Notes: generated by a model not told the origin, from the sequence alone. Shown: positions 1 through 8,509, numbered from the stretch's first letter. The stretch: DNA of 64,000 nt from Pelethousia sp034933245 (GCA_034933245.1 JAYFNX010000009.1:8074-72073); one strand, 5' to 3'. Program-made: numbers and translations.

Positions 1-56
1 CTTAGGCTCTTACGAACGAAGGCTGTACCCACAGGCTCCCGCTTCGGGCGCTCCCG

Positions 57-464
57 TTACTTTCTTCCGCCCATCAGCTGTTGCTCGGGCAAGAGAATAT
101 ACTGGAATTCAACCTTATACTGATCCGGATCATGCATGAAGAAGGCATACACAGGGAAACGTTCCTGGTTCTTCGGCGTGGAAACAATGATGGCTCCCTT
201 TTCCGCAATCTCCCGATAGTGTTTGTCCACATCCGCCACGTCGTGGCAGTTCAGCGAAATACACACGCCGGTGGGTCCGCCCAAGGTAGGCCGTCCATCA
301 TCGTATTGGCAAAAGCCCAAATAGCCATACCCGGTATCAAAAATCTTACAAATGCCGCCGGACTGCTCCTGTACCAAAGGAAGGCCAACGATCTCTCTGT
401 AAAACGTGGTCGTTTTTTTAATATTGCTGCAAGGTAAAAAAATAACGCTGTTCTCCATGGCCAT
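57..464 (-). CDS. VOC-family (glyoxalase/bleomycin-resistance fold) protein
   Basis: About 135 residues forming one vicinal-oxygen-chelate module. The N-terminal strand and helix (VIFLPCSNI, then TTTFYREIVGLPL) and the closing strand DPDQYKVEFQ, with the Glu that is usually a metal ligand, are typical of the family. The first ATG of the open frame lies at 479, but a GGAG sits nine bases before the ATG at 464, so I choose the later start (MAMENSV). Substrate cannot be told; VOC proteins include lyases, dioxygenases and resistance proteins. It lies downstream of the ribosomal operon terminator and reads off toward the left edge with no recognised partner. Confidence 0.8.
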   Translation of the reverse strand: MAMENSVIFLPCSNIKKTTTFYREIVGLPLVQEQSGGICKIFDTGYGYLGFCQYDDGRPTLGGPTGVCISLNCHDVADVDKHYREIAEKGAIIVSTPKNQERFPVYAFFMHDPDQYKVEFQYILLPEQQLMGGRK

Positions 465-916
465 ATCGCTCATCTCCATTTAATTTTTATAAAATAGTAT
501 GAATTTCTCTATTATGGGCAAGGTTCTCTCCGCCCATATTCCGCGCTTTGCTTAAATTATTATGCCTATATTTTTCCTCTGCCTGCCAGTCCAGGTTCTT
601 CCCTTGCCCGCAATGGTAACAAACACGAATGTTATGTTTGTCGCTTGAGAGGCTCCACCTTTTCTTGGGAAATTGCATACGTGTAAAAAATATCTTCCAA
701 GCGCCGCAAGAAGGTGCAGCCGTCTCGGATAGATTTAAATTCAGGGTGTCTGTTTCACCCCAAAGCAGAGGTTACCGGTTCACAATCCAGGCAGATAGAA
801 AATGGGCCGACGCACCGCCAAGTCCACGGTGTGGTGGGATTTGCATTCGGATTGAGCTTTCCATGATCCAACCGCCTTCTCTCTTCTTCCCCATCCCTTT
901 ATCCCCCTATATCAAA
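465..916. other. gene-poor interval left of the ribosomal operon
   Basis: About 450 bases between the VOC gene start and the terminator of the ribosomal operon. I see no convincing gene. A 63-codon minus-strand frame at 487-678 has one CxxC pair but no good ribosome binding site and resembles nothing I know. No clear promoter or RNA gene is visible. Confidence 0.5.
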
Positions 917-945
917 ATAGACACTATCCCGGTGATAGTGTCTAT
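917..945 (-). terminator. terminator of the S10-spc-alpha operon
   Basis: A perfect 12-bp stem (ATAGACACTATC and its complement) with a five-base loop lies about 35 bases after the rplQ stop. Read on the minus strand it is followed by a T-rich stretch (TTTTGATAT). It ends the long ribosomal operon here, so the ecfA/ecfT/truA genes that often follow rplQ in Bacillota are not joined to it. Confidence 0.85.
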
Positions 946-980
946 ATTAGCAGCTTCAGGCTACCGCTTTTCAGAAGCCG

Positions 981-1472
981 TTAAACCAGTTCCAATACGG
1001 CCATTTCCGTTCCGTCTCCCCGGCGGGGACCCATCTTCAGAATCCGGGTGTAGCCACCCTTGCGGCCCTCGTATTTGGGCGCGATTTCCTGGAAGAGCTT
1101 CTCTACCACGGGGTTGGCGTTGGTCTTTGTACGCTCCTTGTACTCGCTCTTGGACTCTTTGTCCTTTTTAGCGGCGGGTACGTTATACAGATAGGCCAGG
1201 ATCTGCCGGCGGGCATGAAGCTTGCTGGGCAGGTCGTTGTTTTTCTGTACTTTTACAATCTGCTGCTTATCGTTACGGGTCTCCTTTTCCACGGTGACCG
1301 TATTCTTATGTTCGCTGATAGCGAGGGTAATCAGCTTCTCCGCAATGGGCCGTACTTCCTTGGCGCGGGCCTCGGTGGTAACGATCTTGCCATTGTAGAG
1401 CAGCGCGGTGGTGAGGTTGCGCAGCATGGCATCGCGCTGATCGCTCGCCTTCCCCAGCTTACGGTTTGGCAT
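981..1472 (-). CDS. rplQ: 50S ribosomal protein L17
   Basis: L17 of the large subunit, 163 residues. The conserved start (MPNRKLGKASDQRDAMLRNL), the LHARRQ segment and the end (GGYTRILKMGPRRGDG, then a closing AVLELV) are all present. It is about 40 residues longer than the Bacillus protein. The extra length is two charged insertions, one after the LITLAISEHK region and one after YLYNVPAAKK. It is the last gene of the operon, starts 28 bases after rpoA ends behind a GGAGG site, and stops with TAA. Confidence 0.98.
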   Translation of the reverse strand: MPNRKLGKASDQRDAMLRNLTTALLYNGKIVTTEARAKEVRPIAEKLITLAISEHKNTVTVEKETRNDKQQIVKVQKNNDLPSKLHARRQILAYLYNVPAAKKDKESKSEYKERTKTNANPVVEKLFQEIAPKYEGRKGGYTRILKMGPRRGDGTEMAVLELV

Positions 1473-1500
1473 GTTGGGTTCCTCCTTATGTAATTGCTAG

Positions 1501-2442
1501 CTAGTCTTCGCTGTGACGAAGGCCCAACCCAAGGCCCTGTAGCTTCTGCTGGACTTCTTCCAGAGATTTGCGGCCCAGGTTACGCACCTTCATCATCTCT
1601 TCCTCATTGCGCTGCACCAATTCGTCTACCGTATTGATGCCGGCACGCTTGAGGCAATTGTAGGAGCGGACGGAAAGATCCAGTTCCTCGATAGTCATCT
1701 CGAGAATCTTCTCCTTCTTGTCCTCCTCCTTTTCCACCATGATCTCCACGCCCTGCACGTGCTCTGTCAGGTTCATGAAAAGGGCCAAGTGCTCCGTGAG
1801 AATTTTTGCAGCCAGGGAAACGGCTTCGTCGGGCTAGATGGTGCCGTCCGTCCAGACCTCCAGGATGAGCTTGTCATAGTCCGTGATCTGGCCCACACGG
1901 GTGTCCTCCACAATGAAGTTCACCTTGCGGATGGGGGTGAAGATAGAATCTACCGCGATCTGTCCAATGGGCATATCGGGCTTCTTGTTCCTATCCGCAG
2001 CCACATAACCGCGGCCGTTTTCCAGGATAATCTCCATATAGAGCCGTGCGCCGTCATCCAGGGTGGCCAGGTGCAGATCCGGGTTTACCACTTCTACATC
2101 GCTGTCCACGATCATATCCCCAGCCGTTACCTCGCAGGCGCCCACTGCGTCTACAATGACCTTTTTGGGGCCCGTGGCATGCATCTTGACGCACAGATCT
2201 TTTAAATTCAGGATAATCTCCGTCACGTCTTCCCGCACGCCGGGAACAGTGGAAAACTCATGCAGCACGCCGTCTATCTTGACGGAAGACACCGCAACAC
2301 CAGGCAGAGAGGAAAGCAGAACCCTGCGCAACGAATTCCCCAGGGTGATGCCAAAGCCGCGTTCCAGGGGTTCGACCACGAATTTGCCGTAGTCCTCGTT
2401 GAGTTCAACGCGTTCTATCTTGGGTCTTTCGATTTCTATCAT
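1501..2442 (-). CDS. rpoA: RNA polymerase alpha subunit, interrupted by an in-frame TAG
   Basis: The alpha subunit nucleates RNA polymerase assembly and its C-terminal domain contacts promoters and activators. The frame from the ATG at 2442 (MIEIERPKIE, behind AGAGGGG) to the TAG at 1501-1503 is 314 codons, the normal size, but codon 203 is TAG (1834-1836). Without shifting frame the protein continues perfectly on both sides: WTDGTI, stop, PDEAVSLAAKIL. The stop falls before the last helix of the N-terminal domain, not in the linker, so neither half should work alone; the C-terminal half holds the whole DNA-binding domain (LDLSVRSYNCLKRAG, NLGRKSLEEV). The gene must be functional in a living cell, so this is a sequencing error, a suppressed or read-through codon, or a duplicated gene elsewhere. 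A weak internal TTG start at 1788 has GGAG only three bases upstream. Confidence 0.93.
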
Positions 2443-2500
2443 GCACAAATCCCCTCTCTTGATAGTCTCGGTCGGTTCGGGCATTTACCGCGCACGTGCA

Positions 2501-3130
2501 TTACCTGGAATAGAACTCGACGATGAGGTGCTCCTCAACGGTCAGGTCGATATCATCGCGTTGCGGCAGGGTGACCACCTTACCGGTAAGGCCGTTGGCA
2601 TCCAGCTCCAGCCACTTGGGGATGGGCTTGGAAGCGCCTTGCTCCCGCAGATCCTTCAGATTTTGCATATCGCGGCTACGCTCTTTCACCGTGATTACCT
2701 GGCCGCTCTTGACCAAGAAGCTGGCGATATCCACCTTCTTGCCGTCTACCAGAATATGGCCATGGCTGACCATTTGGCGGGCCATGGGGCGGCTTTCAGC
2801 AAGGCCGAGACGATAAACCACGTTATCCAGCCGGCGCTCTAAAAGGGAAAGCATGTTCTCGCCCGTAGCGCCGCGCATATTCGCAGCCATTTCATAGTAT
2901 TTCCTAAATTGGGATTCCAATACACCATAGGCGCGGCGGCACTTTTGCTTTTCGCGAAGCTGGATGCCGTATTCACTTTGCTTCCTCTGGCGGCTTTGGC
3001 CATGCTGGCCCGGGATGGTATGACGCTTGACCACGGCGCATTTGGCGCTATAGCAACGTTCACCCTTCAGGAAGAGCTTCTCGCCTTCCCGGCGGCACTG
3101 CCTGCAAACGGAATCAGTATATCTTGCCAT
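2501..3130 (-). CDS. rpsD: 30S ribosomal protein S4
   Basis: S4 binds 16S rRNA early in small-subunit assembly and in many bacteria represses its operon. 209 residues, the usual length. The N-terminus keeps four cysteines (Cys9, Cys12, Cys26, Cys31) that form the zinc-binding C+ version. The S4 RNA-binding domain follows (RLDNVVYRLGLA, then MVSHGHILVDGKKVDI). It lies between rpsK and rpoA, the usual order in Bacillota when S4 is in the alpha operon. Confidence 0.98.
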   Translation of the reverse strand: MARYTDSVCRQCRREGEKLFLKGERCYSAKCAVVKRHTIPGQHGQSRQRKQSEYGIQLREKQKCRRAYGVLESQFRKYYEMAANMRGATGENMLSLLERRLDNVVYRLGLAESRPMARQMVSHGHILVDGKKVDIASFLVKSGQVITVKERSRDMQNLKDLREQGASKPIPKWLELDANGLTGKVVTLPQRDDIDLTVEEHLIVEFYSR

Positions 3131-3145
3131 TATCGTTTGCCCTCC

Positions 3146-3553
3146 TTACACTCTTCTGCGCTTGGGCGGACGGCAACCGTTGTGCGGTATGGGCGTCACG
3201 TCCTTAATCATGTTGACCTCCAGGCCGGCGCTCTGCAGGGCGCGGATAGCGGCTTCACGGCCGCTGCCGGGGCCCTTCACATACACCTCCACGGTGCGCA
3301 GGCCATGCTCCATTGCCGCTTTAGCCGCGGTTTCGGAAGCCATCTGCGCCGCGAAAGGCGTGCTTTTACGGCTGCCCCTGAAGCCCAGGCCGCCTGCGGA
3401 CGCCCAGGAAATTGCATTGCCCTGCATGTCCGTAATGGTGACCATGGTGTTGTTGAAGGAGGAGCGAATATGTGCTGCGCCACGCTCGATGTTTTTCTTC
3501 TCGCGACGCTTACGGGCGGTCTTTTTGACCTTACCTTTTGCTGCTGCTGCCAT
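3146..3553 (-). CDS. rpsK: 30S ribosomal protein S11
   Basis: S11 lines the small-subunit platform near the E site. 135 residues with the conserved AHIRSSFNNTMVTITD segment, the glycine-rich GLGFRGSRKSTPFAAQ segment and the C-terminal NGCRPPKRRRV. The N-terminal about 20 residues are lysine and arginine rich. It starts 17 bases after rpsM ends, within the alpha operon. Confidence 0.98.
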   Translation of the reverse strand: MAAAAKGKVKKTARKRREKKNIERGAAHIRSSFNNTMVTITDMQGNAISWASAGGLGFRGSRKSTPFAAQMASETAAKAAMEHGLRTVEVYVKGPGSGREAAIRALQSAGLEVNMIKDVTPIPHNGCRPPKRRRV

Positions 3554-3569
3554 GATTCAATCTCCCTCC

Positions 3570-3938
3570 TTACTTCTTCCTGCCGCCCACGGTGCGCTTG
3601 GGTCCCTTGCGGGTGCGGGCGTTTTGCTTGGTGCTCTGACCACGCACGGGCAGGCCCTTACGATGACGGACGCCACGGTAGCAGCCGATCTCAATGAGGC
3701 GCTTGATATTCATGGAAACTTCGCGCCGCAGGTCGCCTTCTACCTTTACGTGGTGGTCGATATACTCTCTAAGTTTGCTTACGTCGTCTTCCGACAAATC
3801 CCGAACACGAATGTCGGGATCCACGCCGGTGGCGCTCAGGATATCGGAAGCGGTCTTGCGGCCGATACCAAAGATGTAGGTCAGGCCGATCTCGACTCGC
3901 TTGTCTCTGGGCAGATCCACGCCGGATATACGTGCCAT
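3570..3938 (-). CDS. rpsM: 30S ribosomal protein S13
   Basis: S13 sits in the small-subunit head and contacts the large subunit and P-site tRNA. 122 residues with the conserved start MARISGVDLPRDKR, the helix-two-turn-helix region (YIFGIGRKTASDIL) and the basic tail ending GPKRTVGGRKK. It lies between rpmJ and rpsK, the standard order. The gap to rpmJ is about 105 bases, one of the larger ones in this operon, and shows no obvious extra gene. Confidence 0.98.
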   Translation of the reverse strand: MARISGVDLPRDKRVEIGLTYIFGIGRKTASDILSATGVDPDIRVRDLSEDDVSKLREYIDHHVKVEGDLRREVSMNIKRLIEIGCYRGVRHRKGLPVRGQSTKQNARTRKGPKRTVGGRKK

Positions 3939-4043
3939 TCTTATTACCTCCGTAAATATTTGGGTTGGATATATGCTATTCTCGTTAGGAACCCCGGCGC
4001 GTTGGCCCCGAGGCAGCCGCTCCGAACGAGGGTGTATTTGGAA

Positions 4044-4157
4044 TTAGCCCTGTTTTTGCTTATGCTTCGGATTTTCGCAAATGATCATCACGCGGCCCTT
4101 GCGCTTGATGATTTTGCACTTTTCGCAAATGGGTTTTACCGAAGGCCTGACTTTCAT
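4044..4157 (-). CDS. rpmJ: 50S ribosomal protein L36
   Basis: A 37-residue basic protein, too short for most gene finders, beginning MKVRPSVKPICEKC. It is the zinc-binding form with Cys11, Cys14, Cys27 and His32. A GGAGG site precedes the ATG and the stop is TAA. It sits between infA and rpsM, its usual place. L36 packs against 23S rRNA late in assembly of the large subunit. Confidence 0.97.
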   Translation of the reverse strand: MKVRPSVKPICEKCKIIKRKGRVMIICENPKHKQKQG

Positions 4158-4173
4158 CGCATTTTCCTCCTTG

Positions 4174-4395
4174 TCAGTTCTTTGTGCGCCACGTGATGCG
4201 GCCGCGTGTCAAATCATAGGGGGACAGCTCCACTGTCACCTTGTCACCCGGCAGAATGCGGATAAAATTCATGCGCAATTTGCCGGAAATATGCGCCAGT
4301 ATTTTATGTCCGTTAACCAGCTCCACCTCAAACATGGCGTTTGGGAAGGAGTCGGTTACAACACCTTCAACTTCAATTACGTCCGTTTTAGACAA
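4174..4395 (-). CDS. infA: translation initiation factor IF-1, TTG start
   Basis: IF-1 occupies the ribosomal A site during initiation. 73 residues making one S1/OB fold (VVTDSFPNAMFEVELVNGH, then SPYDLTRGRITWRTK). No ATG is in the right place: the TTG at 4395 follows GAGGAGG by six bases and gives the expected N-terminus SKTDVIEVEG. That ribosome binding site lies inside the last codons of the upstream KOW gene, whose TAG stop is a single base before the TTG, so the two are probably translationally coupled. Confidence 0.96.
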   Translation of the reverse strand: MSKTDVIEVEGVVTDSFPNAMFEVELVNGHKILAHISGKLRMNFIRILPGDKVTVELSPYDLTRGRITWRTKN

Positions 4396-4396
4396 G

Positions 4397-4681
4397 CTAT
4401 CCCTCCTCAAAATCCGTATCTTGGTCGTTTCCAAGCGCACCGAGTGCTTTGCGAAGATGGGCGTTGGCCGCATTATCGCCAAATAGCGCCGGGTCTATGC
4501 GCCAAGGTTCGAAGCGCACGTGCTTGAGCTTTTTACGCTTGGGTTTCTCCGCCCTGCGCCGCCTGCCATCGGCAAGAAGCACATATTCCGTGCCTTCCAG
4601 GCCGATTACGGCGTAGCGTTTGCCCTTGTCCCTGCCCGCCATAGCCACCGCAACCCGGCCGATTACCTCAGTTTGCATCAT
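4397..4681 (-). CDS. KOW-domain RNA-binding protein (L14e/L6e-like)
   Basis: 94 residues. The N-terminal half is a KOW motif (VIGRVAVAMAGRDKGKRYAV), seen in ribosomal and transcription factors that bind RNA; a basic stretch (RRRRAEKPKRKKLKH) follows and the tail is acidic. A gene of this kind between map and infA is common in Clostridia, which suggests a ribosome- or rRNA-linked role, but the exact function is not established. Its start overlaps the end of map by 14 bases. Two adjacent ATGs (4681, 4678) both follow GGGAGG. Confidence 0.88.
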   Translation of the reverse strand: MMQTEVIGRVAVAMAGRDKGKRYAVIGLEGTEYVLLADGRRRRAEKPKRKKLKHVRFEPWRIDPALFGDNAANAHLRKALGALGNDQDTDFEEG

Positions 4682-5444
4682 AGGGGGCCTCCCCGCTGAG
4701 CGTGAGCAGCTCGGGTTCGCCGTCTGTTACGGCGATGGTGTTTTCATAGTGGGCGCTGGGCTTGCCATCCCGGGTCACTACCGTCCAGCCGTCCGCTTTC
4801 TGGAGCACCTCATGCCCGCCCAGGTTGATCATGGGCTCAATGGCCAGGGTCATGCCCGGCGTAAGCCGAACTCCGCGGCCAAATGCGCCGCCCGTAAAAT
4901 TGGGCACATCGGGGGGCTCGTGCATATTTCTGCCGATGCCGTGCCCGATCAGCTCCCGCACCACGCCATAGCCATGGGCCTCGGCATGGGTCTGGATCGC
5001 CCTGGAGATATCGCTGATGCGATATCCCACCTTTGCGAACTTGATTCCCTCAAAAAAGCATTCCCGCGTTACTTTTACCAGTTCCACCACCTCGGGTGCC
5101 ACGCTGCCGATCAGCAGCGTCCGCGCCGCATCCCCGTGGAAGCCGTTTAGCTCAGCTCCCACGTCGATGCCCACGATGTCTCCATCTTTGAGGCGGTAGT
5201 TCCCGGGTATCCCATGCACAACCTGCTCGTTTACGGAGGCGCAAATGCTCTTGGGATAGCCGTTGTAATTCAGGAATGACGGAACGGCACCCTGGCTGCG
5301 GATAAATTCTTCCGCTGCCTCGTTCAGTTCCAATGTGGTCATACCGGGCCTGGCAAGCTTAGCCATAAGCTCCAGCGTCCGTTCCACAACCCGTCCTGCG
5401 ACCTTCATTTTTTGGATATCGGCCGCATTTTTGATGGTCATCAT
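4668..5444 (-). CDS. map: type I methionine aminopeptidase
   Basis: Removes the initiator methionine from nascent proteins. 258 residues with the pita-bread fold and the five metal ligands: Asp in VGIDVGAE, Asp in GFHGDAART, His in LIGHGIGRNMHE, Glu in LAIEPMI and the last Glu in SAHYENTIAVTD. The substrate-binding His lies in the VNEQVVHGIP segment. No N-terminal zinc-finger extension is present. The start overlaps the adk stop (ATGA), so the two are coupled, as in many Bacillota spc operons. Confidence 0.97.
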   Translation of the reverse strand: MMTIKNAADIQKMKVAGRVVERTLELMAKLARPGMTTLELNEAAEEFIRSQGAVPSFLNYNGYPKSICASVNEQVVHGIPGNYRLKDGDIVGIDVGAELNGFHGDAARTLLIGSVAPEVVELVKVTRECFFEGIKFAKVGYRISDISRAIQTHAEAHGYGVVRELIGHGIGRNMHEPPDVPNFTGGAFGRGVRLTPGMTLAIEPMINLGGHEVLQKADGWTVVTRDGKPSAHYENTIAVTDGEPELLTLSGEAPYDAN

Positions 5445-6067
5445 TGCAATTTCTCCACCAAGCCGGCAACTTCCTCTAAAACCTTGAGAGGTCCTTGGTT
5501 GCCGTTTACGGTATGGAGCAGGCCCTTGTCCGCATAATAGTTTATGAGGGGTTGGGTCTTTTCATTATAGGCCGCAATACGGTTATGAACCGTTTCGGGC
5601 CTGTCGTCATCCCGGATATAGAGCTTTTGCCCGCACTTTTCGCAGGTATCCTTGTCGTACATGGATACGTGGTAACCCGCGCCGCAACCGGGGCACATGC
5701 GCCGGCCGCTGATTCGCTCTACCAGCACCTCTACGGGCACGTCAAGATTAACGGCCATATCAATGCGGGTTAAGCCGCCCAAAGCATCAGCCTGAGCGAT
5801 CGTGCGAGGAAAACCGTCCAGCAGGAAGCCTTTCGCGCAATCGGGCTCCTGGATGCGCTTTTCAACCATGGCGATGATGATCTCATCGCTCACCAGGCCG
5901 CCCGCATCCATAACCGCCTTGGCCTTGCGGCCAAGTTCGGTGCCTTCCCGGGTCTCCTTGCGAAGCATATCCCCGGTGGAGATGTGGGCGATGTCGAAAC
6001 GTTCACATACCTTTTCGGCTTGGGTGCCTTTACCGGCCCCCGGAGGGCCTAAGAAAACCAGATGCAT
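5441..6067 (-). CDS. adk: adenylate kinase, zinc-lid type
   Basis: Interconverts AMP plus ATP and two ADP. 208 residues. The P-loop GPPGAGKGTQ is at the N-terminus, followed by the AMP site (ISTGDMLRKE) and DGFPRTIAQA. The lid carries two CxxC pairs (CPGC and CEKC), the structural zinc site of Gram-positive forms. It overlaps map by four bases and follows secY. Confidence 0.98.
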   Translation of the reverse strand: MHLVFLGPPGAGKGTQAEKVCERFDIAHISTGDMLRKETREGTELGRKAKAVMDAGGLVSDEIIIAMVEKRIQEPDCAKGFLLDGFPRTIAQADALGGLTRIDMAVNLDVPVEVLVERISGRRMCPGCGAGYHVSMYDKDTCEKCGQKLYIRDDDRPETVHNRIAAYNEKTQPLINYYADKGLLHTVNGNQGPLKVLEEVAGLVEKLQ

Positions 6068-6086
6068 AGCTTCTCTCCTTCCGCTA

Positions 6087-7361
6087 TTACCCCAGGAATC
6101 CCTTGTAGTGCCGCATAAGCATGAGGGACTCCAGTTGTTCGCTGGTTTCCAAAGCCACGCTCACCATAATCAGCACGCTGGTGGGGCCAAAGGGGCTCCG
6201 CATGCCGAAGCTGTGAAGCAGCACGGTAGGAATAATCGCTAGGCAGGTCAGGAAGAACGCGCCGAAGAGAGTCAGGCGATTGCTGATTCTCATCAGATGT
6301 TCGCCCGTGGGCTTACCTGGGCGGATGCCCGGGATAAAACCGCCATTCTGCTGCAGGTTTTTGCTGATCTCCACCGGGTTAAAGGTGATGGAGCTATAGA
6401 AGTAAGCAAAGCCCAATATCAGCAGCGCGTAGATCACATAGTAAACGACGGCGCCGGTTGTGGTCGTGCCGGGGTATAGCCAGGTCTTGTAGAAGGTGTA
6501 AAACGCGCCTTCCGGCCAGAACTGGCCGATCATACCGGGCACCTGCATAAGCGTCATCGCCAGAATCAAGGGCATAACGCCGTTCGCATTGGCCTTGAGC
6601 GGGATGTGCGTGCTCTGTCCGCCGTACATCTTACGGCCGACCACGCGCTTGGCGTACTGCACGGGAATGCGCCGGACAGCGCGATCCACCAGCACCACCG
6701 CCGCGATAACCACCGCCACGAAGATGGCCAACACGGGTAGAATCCACCACCTATAGGAAGCGGTTACGAACACGCCGCTAAAGATGGAGACCACCGTAGT
6801 GGGCACCTGGGAGCAGATGGAAGCGAAGATGATCATGGATACGCCGTTGCCCACACCCTTTTCGGTGATGCGCTCGCCCATCCAGACCAGGAAGGCTGTA
6901 CCGGCCGTGCACACGATGCCGATGGTACCGTAAGCATACCAAGCGGTGCTGGTAACCACGTTGGTGCCCAGGCCGCGCACGATGCCGATGCTCTGCACAA
7001 AGGCCAGGCCAATTCCCACATAACGGGTGATCCGTTCGATCTTCTGCCGTCCATCCTCCTCCTTGGCCATTTGCTCCAAAGCAGGAATGGCGATGGTAAG
7101 AAGCTGGATGATAATGGAACCCGTGATGTAGGGCGAAATGCCCATGGCGAAAATGGTAAACTGGCTGAAGTTACCGCCCGAAAGCAGATTCAGGAAGCCC
7201 AGAATATCATACTGAGCAGCCTTCTCTGCCAACTGCGCGGCATCCACAAAGGGCACCGGAATGAAAGAACCAAACCGGTAGACCACGATCAGCAGCATCG
7301 TAAACAGCATCCGGGTGCGAATATCCTTGATATTCCAGGCATTTATGAGGGTCTTAAGCAT
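6087..7361 (-). CDS. secY: protein translocase subunit SecY
   Basis: Central membrane channel of the Sec translocon. 424 residues with ten predicted membrane segments and the signature segments FGSFIPVPFVD near the N-terminus, GISPYITGSIIIQLL (plug and helix 2b region) and NRLTLFGAFFLTCLAIIP near the C-terminus. It lies between rplO and adk, the classic spc position. The partner ATPase secA is about 11 kb away in this window. Confidence 0.98.
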   Translation of the reverse strand: MLKTLINAWNIKDIRTRMLFTMLLIVVYRFGSFIPVPFVDAAQLAEKAAQYDILGFLNLLSGGNFSQFTIFAMGISPYITGSIIIQLLTIAIPALEQMAKEEDGRQKIERITRYVGIGLAFVQSIGIVRGLGTNVVTSTAWYAYGTIGIVCTAGTAFLVWMGERITEKGVGNGVSMIIFASICSQVPTTVVSIFSGVFVTASYRWWILPVLAIFVAVVIAAVVLVDRAVRRIPVQYAKRVVGRKMYGGQSTHIPLKANANGVMPLILAMTLMQVPGMIGQFWPEGAFYTFYKTWLYPGTTTTGAVVYYVIYALLILGFAYFYSSITFNPVEISKNLQQNGGFIPGIRPGKPTGEHLMRISNRLTLFGAFFLTCLAIIPTVLLHSFGMRSPFGPTSVLIMVSVALETSEQLESLMLMRHYKGFLG

Positions 7362-7801
7362 TAGACCACCTCAACAGTTCCGCCCGCCGCCTCTATGGCC
7401 TTCTGGGCTGACTCGGTAAATTTAGCAGCCTTTACGTCCAACTTTTTGTTGAGCTCGCCGCGGCCCAGAACCTTAAGCCCGTCCTTTTCGATTTTGCTGA
7501 TCATGCCGCTTTGCTTGAGCAATTCGGCAGTCACAACGGTTCCGTCCTCCAGATTGTTGAGAACGTCAATGTTGATTACAGTATATTCCTTGGCAAAAAT
7601 GTTGGTAAAGCCCCGCTTGGGGAGCCGGCGTGCGAGGGGCATCTGGCCGCCTTCGAAGCCGTTCTTCTTGCTTCCGCTACGGGCCTTCTGACCTTTATGG
7701 CCATAGCCGGCGGTCTTGCCGATGCCGGAACCGGTGCCGCGGCCTACGCGCTTGCGCGTTTGGGTGGAACCTTCCACGGGCCTTAACTCATGTAGTTTCA
7801 T
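7361..7801 (-). CDS. rplO: 50S ribosomal protein L15
   Basis: L15 helps late assembly of the large subunit. 146 residues starting MKLHELRPVEGSTQTRKRVG, with the glycine and arginine rich N-terminal tail (RGTGSGIGKTAGYGHKGQKAR) that threads into rRNA and a C-terminal globular domain (VVTAELLKQSGMI). Its stop overlaps the secY start by one base. Confidence 0.97.
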   Translation of the reverse strand: MKLHELRPVEGSTQTRKRVGRGTGSGIGKTAGYGHKGQKARSGSKKNGFEGGQMPLARRLPKRGFTNIFAKEYTVINIDVLNNLEDGTVVTAELLKQSGMISKIEKDGLKVLGRGELNKKLDVKAAKFTESAQKAIEAAGGTVEVV

Positions 7802-7813
7802 AGTGCACCTCCG

Positions 7814-7993
7814 TTAAACTTCTTCGACCTTGACCAGGTGCTTTACCTTGAAGATCATGCCACGGATGCAGGGGTTATCGGGCTGCACCACGGTGTGGTT
7901 GGTCTTGTGCAGACCAAGGGCCTTCACGGTCGCCTGCTGGTCCTTGAGGGCGCCGATGGTGCTCTTAACGAGCGTAATTTTCAGATTAGCCAT
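7814..7993 (-). CDS. rpmD: 50S ribosomal protein L30
   Basis: 59 residues, MANLKITLVKSTIGAL to HLVKVEEV, with the conserved core QQATVKALGLHKTNHTVV. A short gene between rpsE and rplO, the normal spc order. The GGGAGG site overlaps the sequence just upstream of the ATG at 7993 and the stop is TAA. Confidence 0.97.
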   Translation of the reverse strand: MANLKITLVKSTIGALKDQQATVKALGLHKTNHTVVQPDNPCIRGMIFKVKHLVKVEEV

Positions 7994-8005
7994 TGTTTGC
8001 CTCCC

Positions 8006-8509
8006 TTAACCCAGAATCTCTTCCACGGTCTTGCCTCTCAGCTTGGCAATCTGCTCGGCGGTACGCAGCTGGGTAAGGCCGTCGATCGTGGCCTTCACGC
8101 AGTTGGCCGGATTGTTGGAGCCGTAGCTCTTTGTCCGGATATCCTTTACGCCCACCATCTCCAGCACCGCACGGGCGGGACCGCCCGCAATAACGCCGGT
8201 ACCGTCTTCGGCGGGGAGCATGCGGACATGGCCCTTGCCAAACTTGCCTTCCACGGCATGGGGAATGCTGGTGCCCACCAGGGAAACCTCGATCATATGG
8301 CGCTTGGCATCTTCAATGCCTTTGCGCACGGCCTCGGGAATTTCCGCGGCCTTGCCCATTCCAACGCCCACATGACCGTTCTCGTCACCCACGACCATAA
8401 GTGCGGAGAAGCGGAAGTTGCGGCCGCCTTTGACGACCTTGGCAACACGGTTGATGGATACGAGCCTTTCTTTCAGATCCAATGTAGATGCATCGATACG
8501 CTTCTGCAT
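8006..8509 (-). CDS. rpsE: 30S ribosomal protein S5
   Basis: S5 lies near the mRNA entry site and affects fidelity. 167 residues. The N-terminal double-stranded-RNA-binding-like domain (ERLVSINRVAKVVKGGRNF, VGDENGHVGVGMGKA) and the C-terminal domain (GGPARAVLEMVGVKDI, SNNPANCVKATIDGL) are both complete. It is preceded by rplR and followed by rpmD with an 11-base gap. Confidence 0.98.
   Translation of the reverse strand: MQKRIDASTLDLKERLVSINRVAKVVKGGRNFRFSALMVVGDENGHVGVGMGKAAEIPEAVRKGIEDAKRHMIEVSLVGTSIPHAVEGKFGKGHVRMLPAEDGTGVIAGGPARAVLEMVGVKDIRTKSYGSNNPANCVKATIDGLTQLRTAEQIAKLRGKTVEEILG

Noticed and set aside
487..678. 63-codon minus-strand frame with one CxxC
   Set aside because: No ribosome binding site, no second metal pair, no recognisable relatives, and it stops just before the VOC gene start.
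1834..1836. Idea that TAG is a sense codon throughout this genome
   Set aside because: rplP, the KOW gene, the GntR gene, the ABC permease, leuS and aroD all end with TAG at the expected place, and in rplP and the KOW gene the next gene starts right at or over it.
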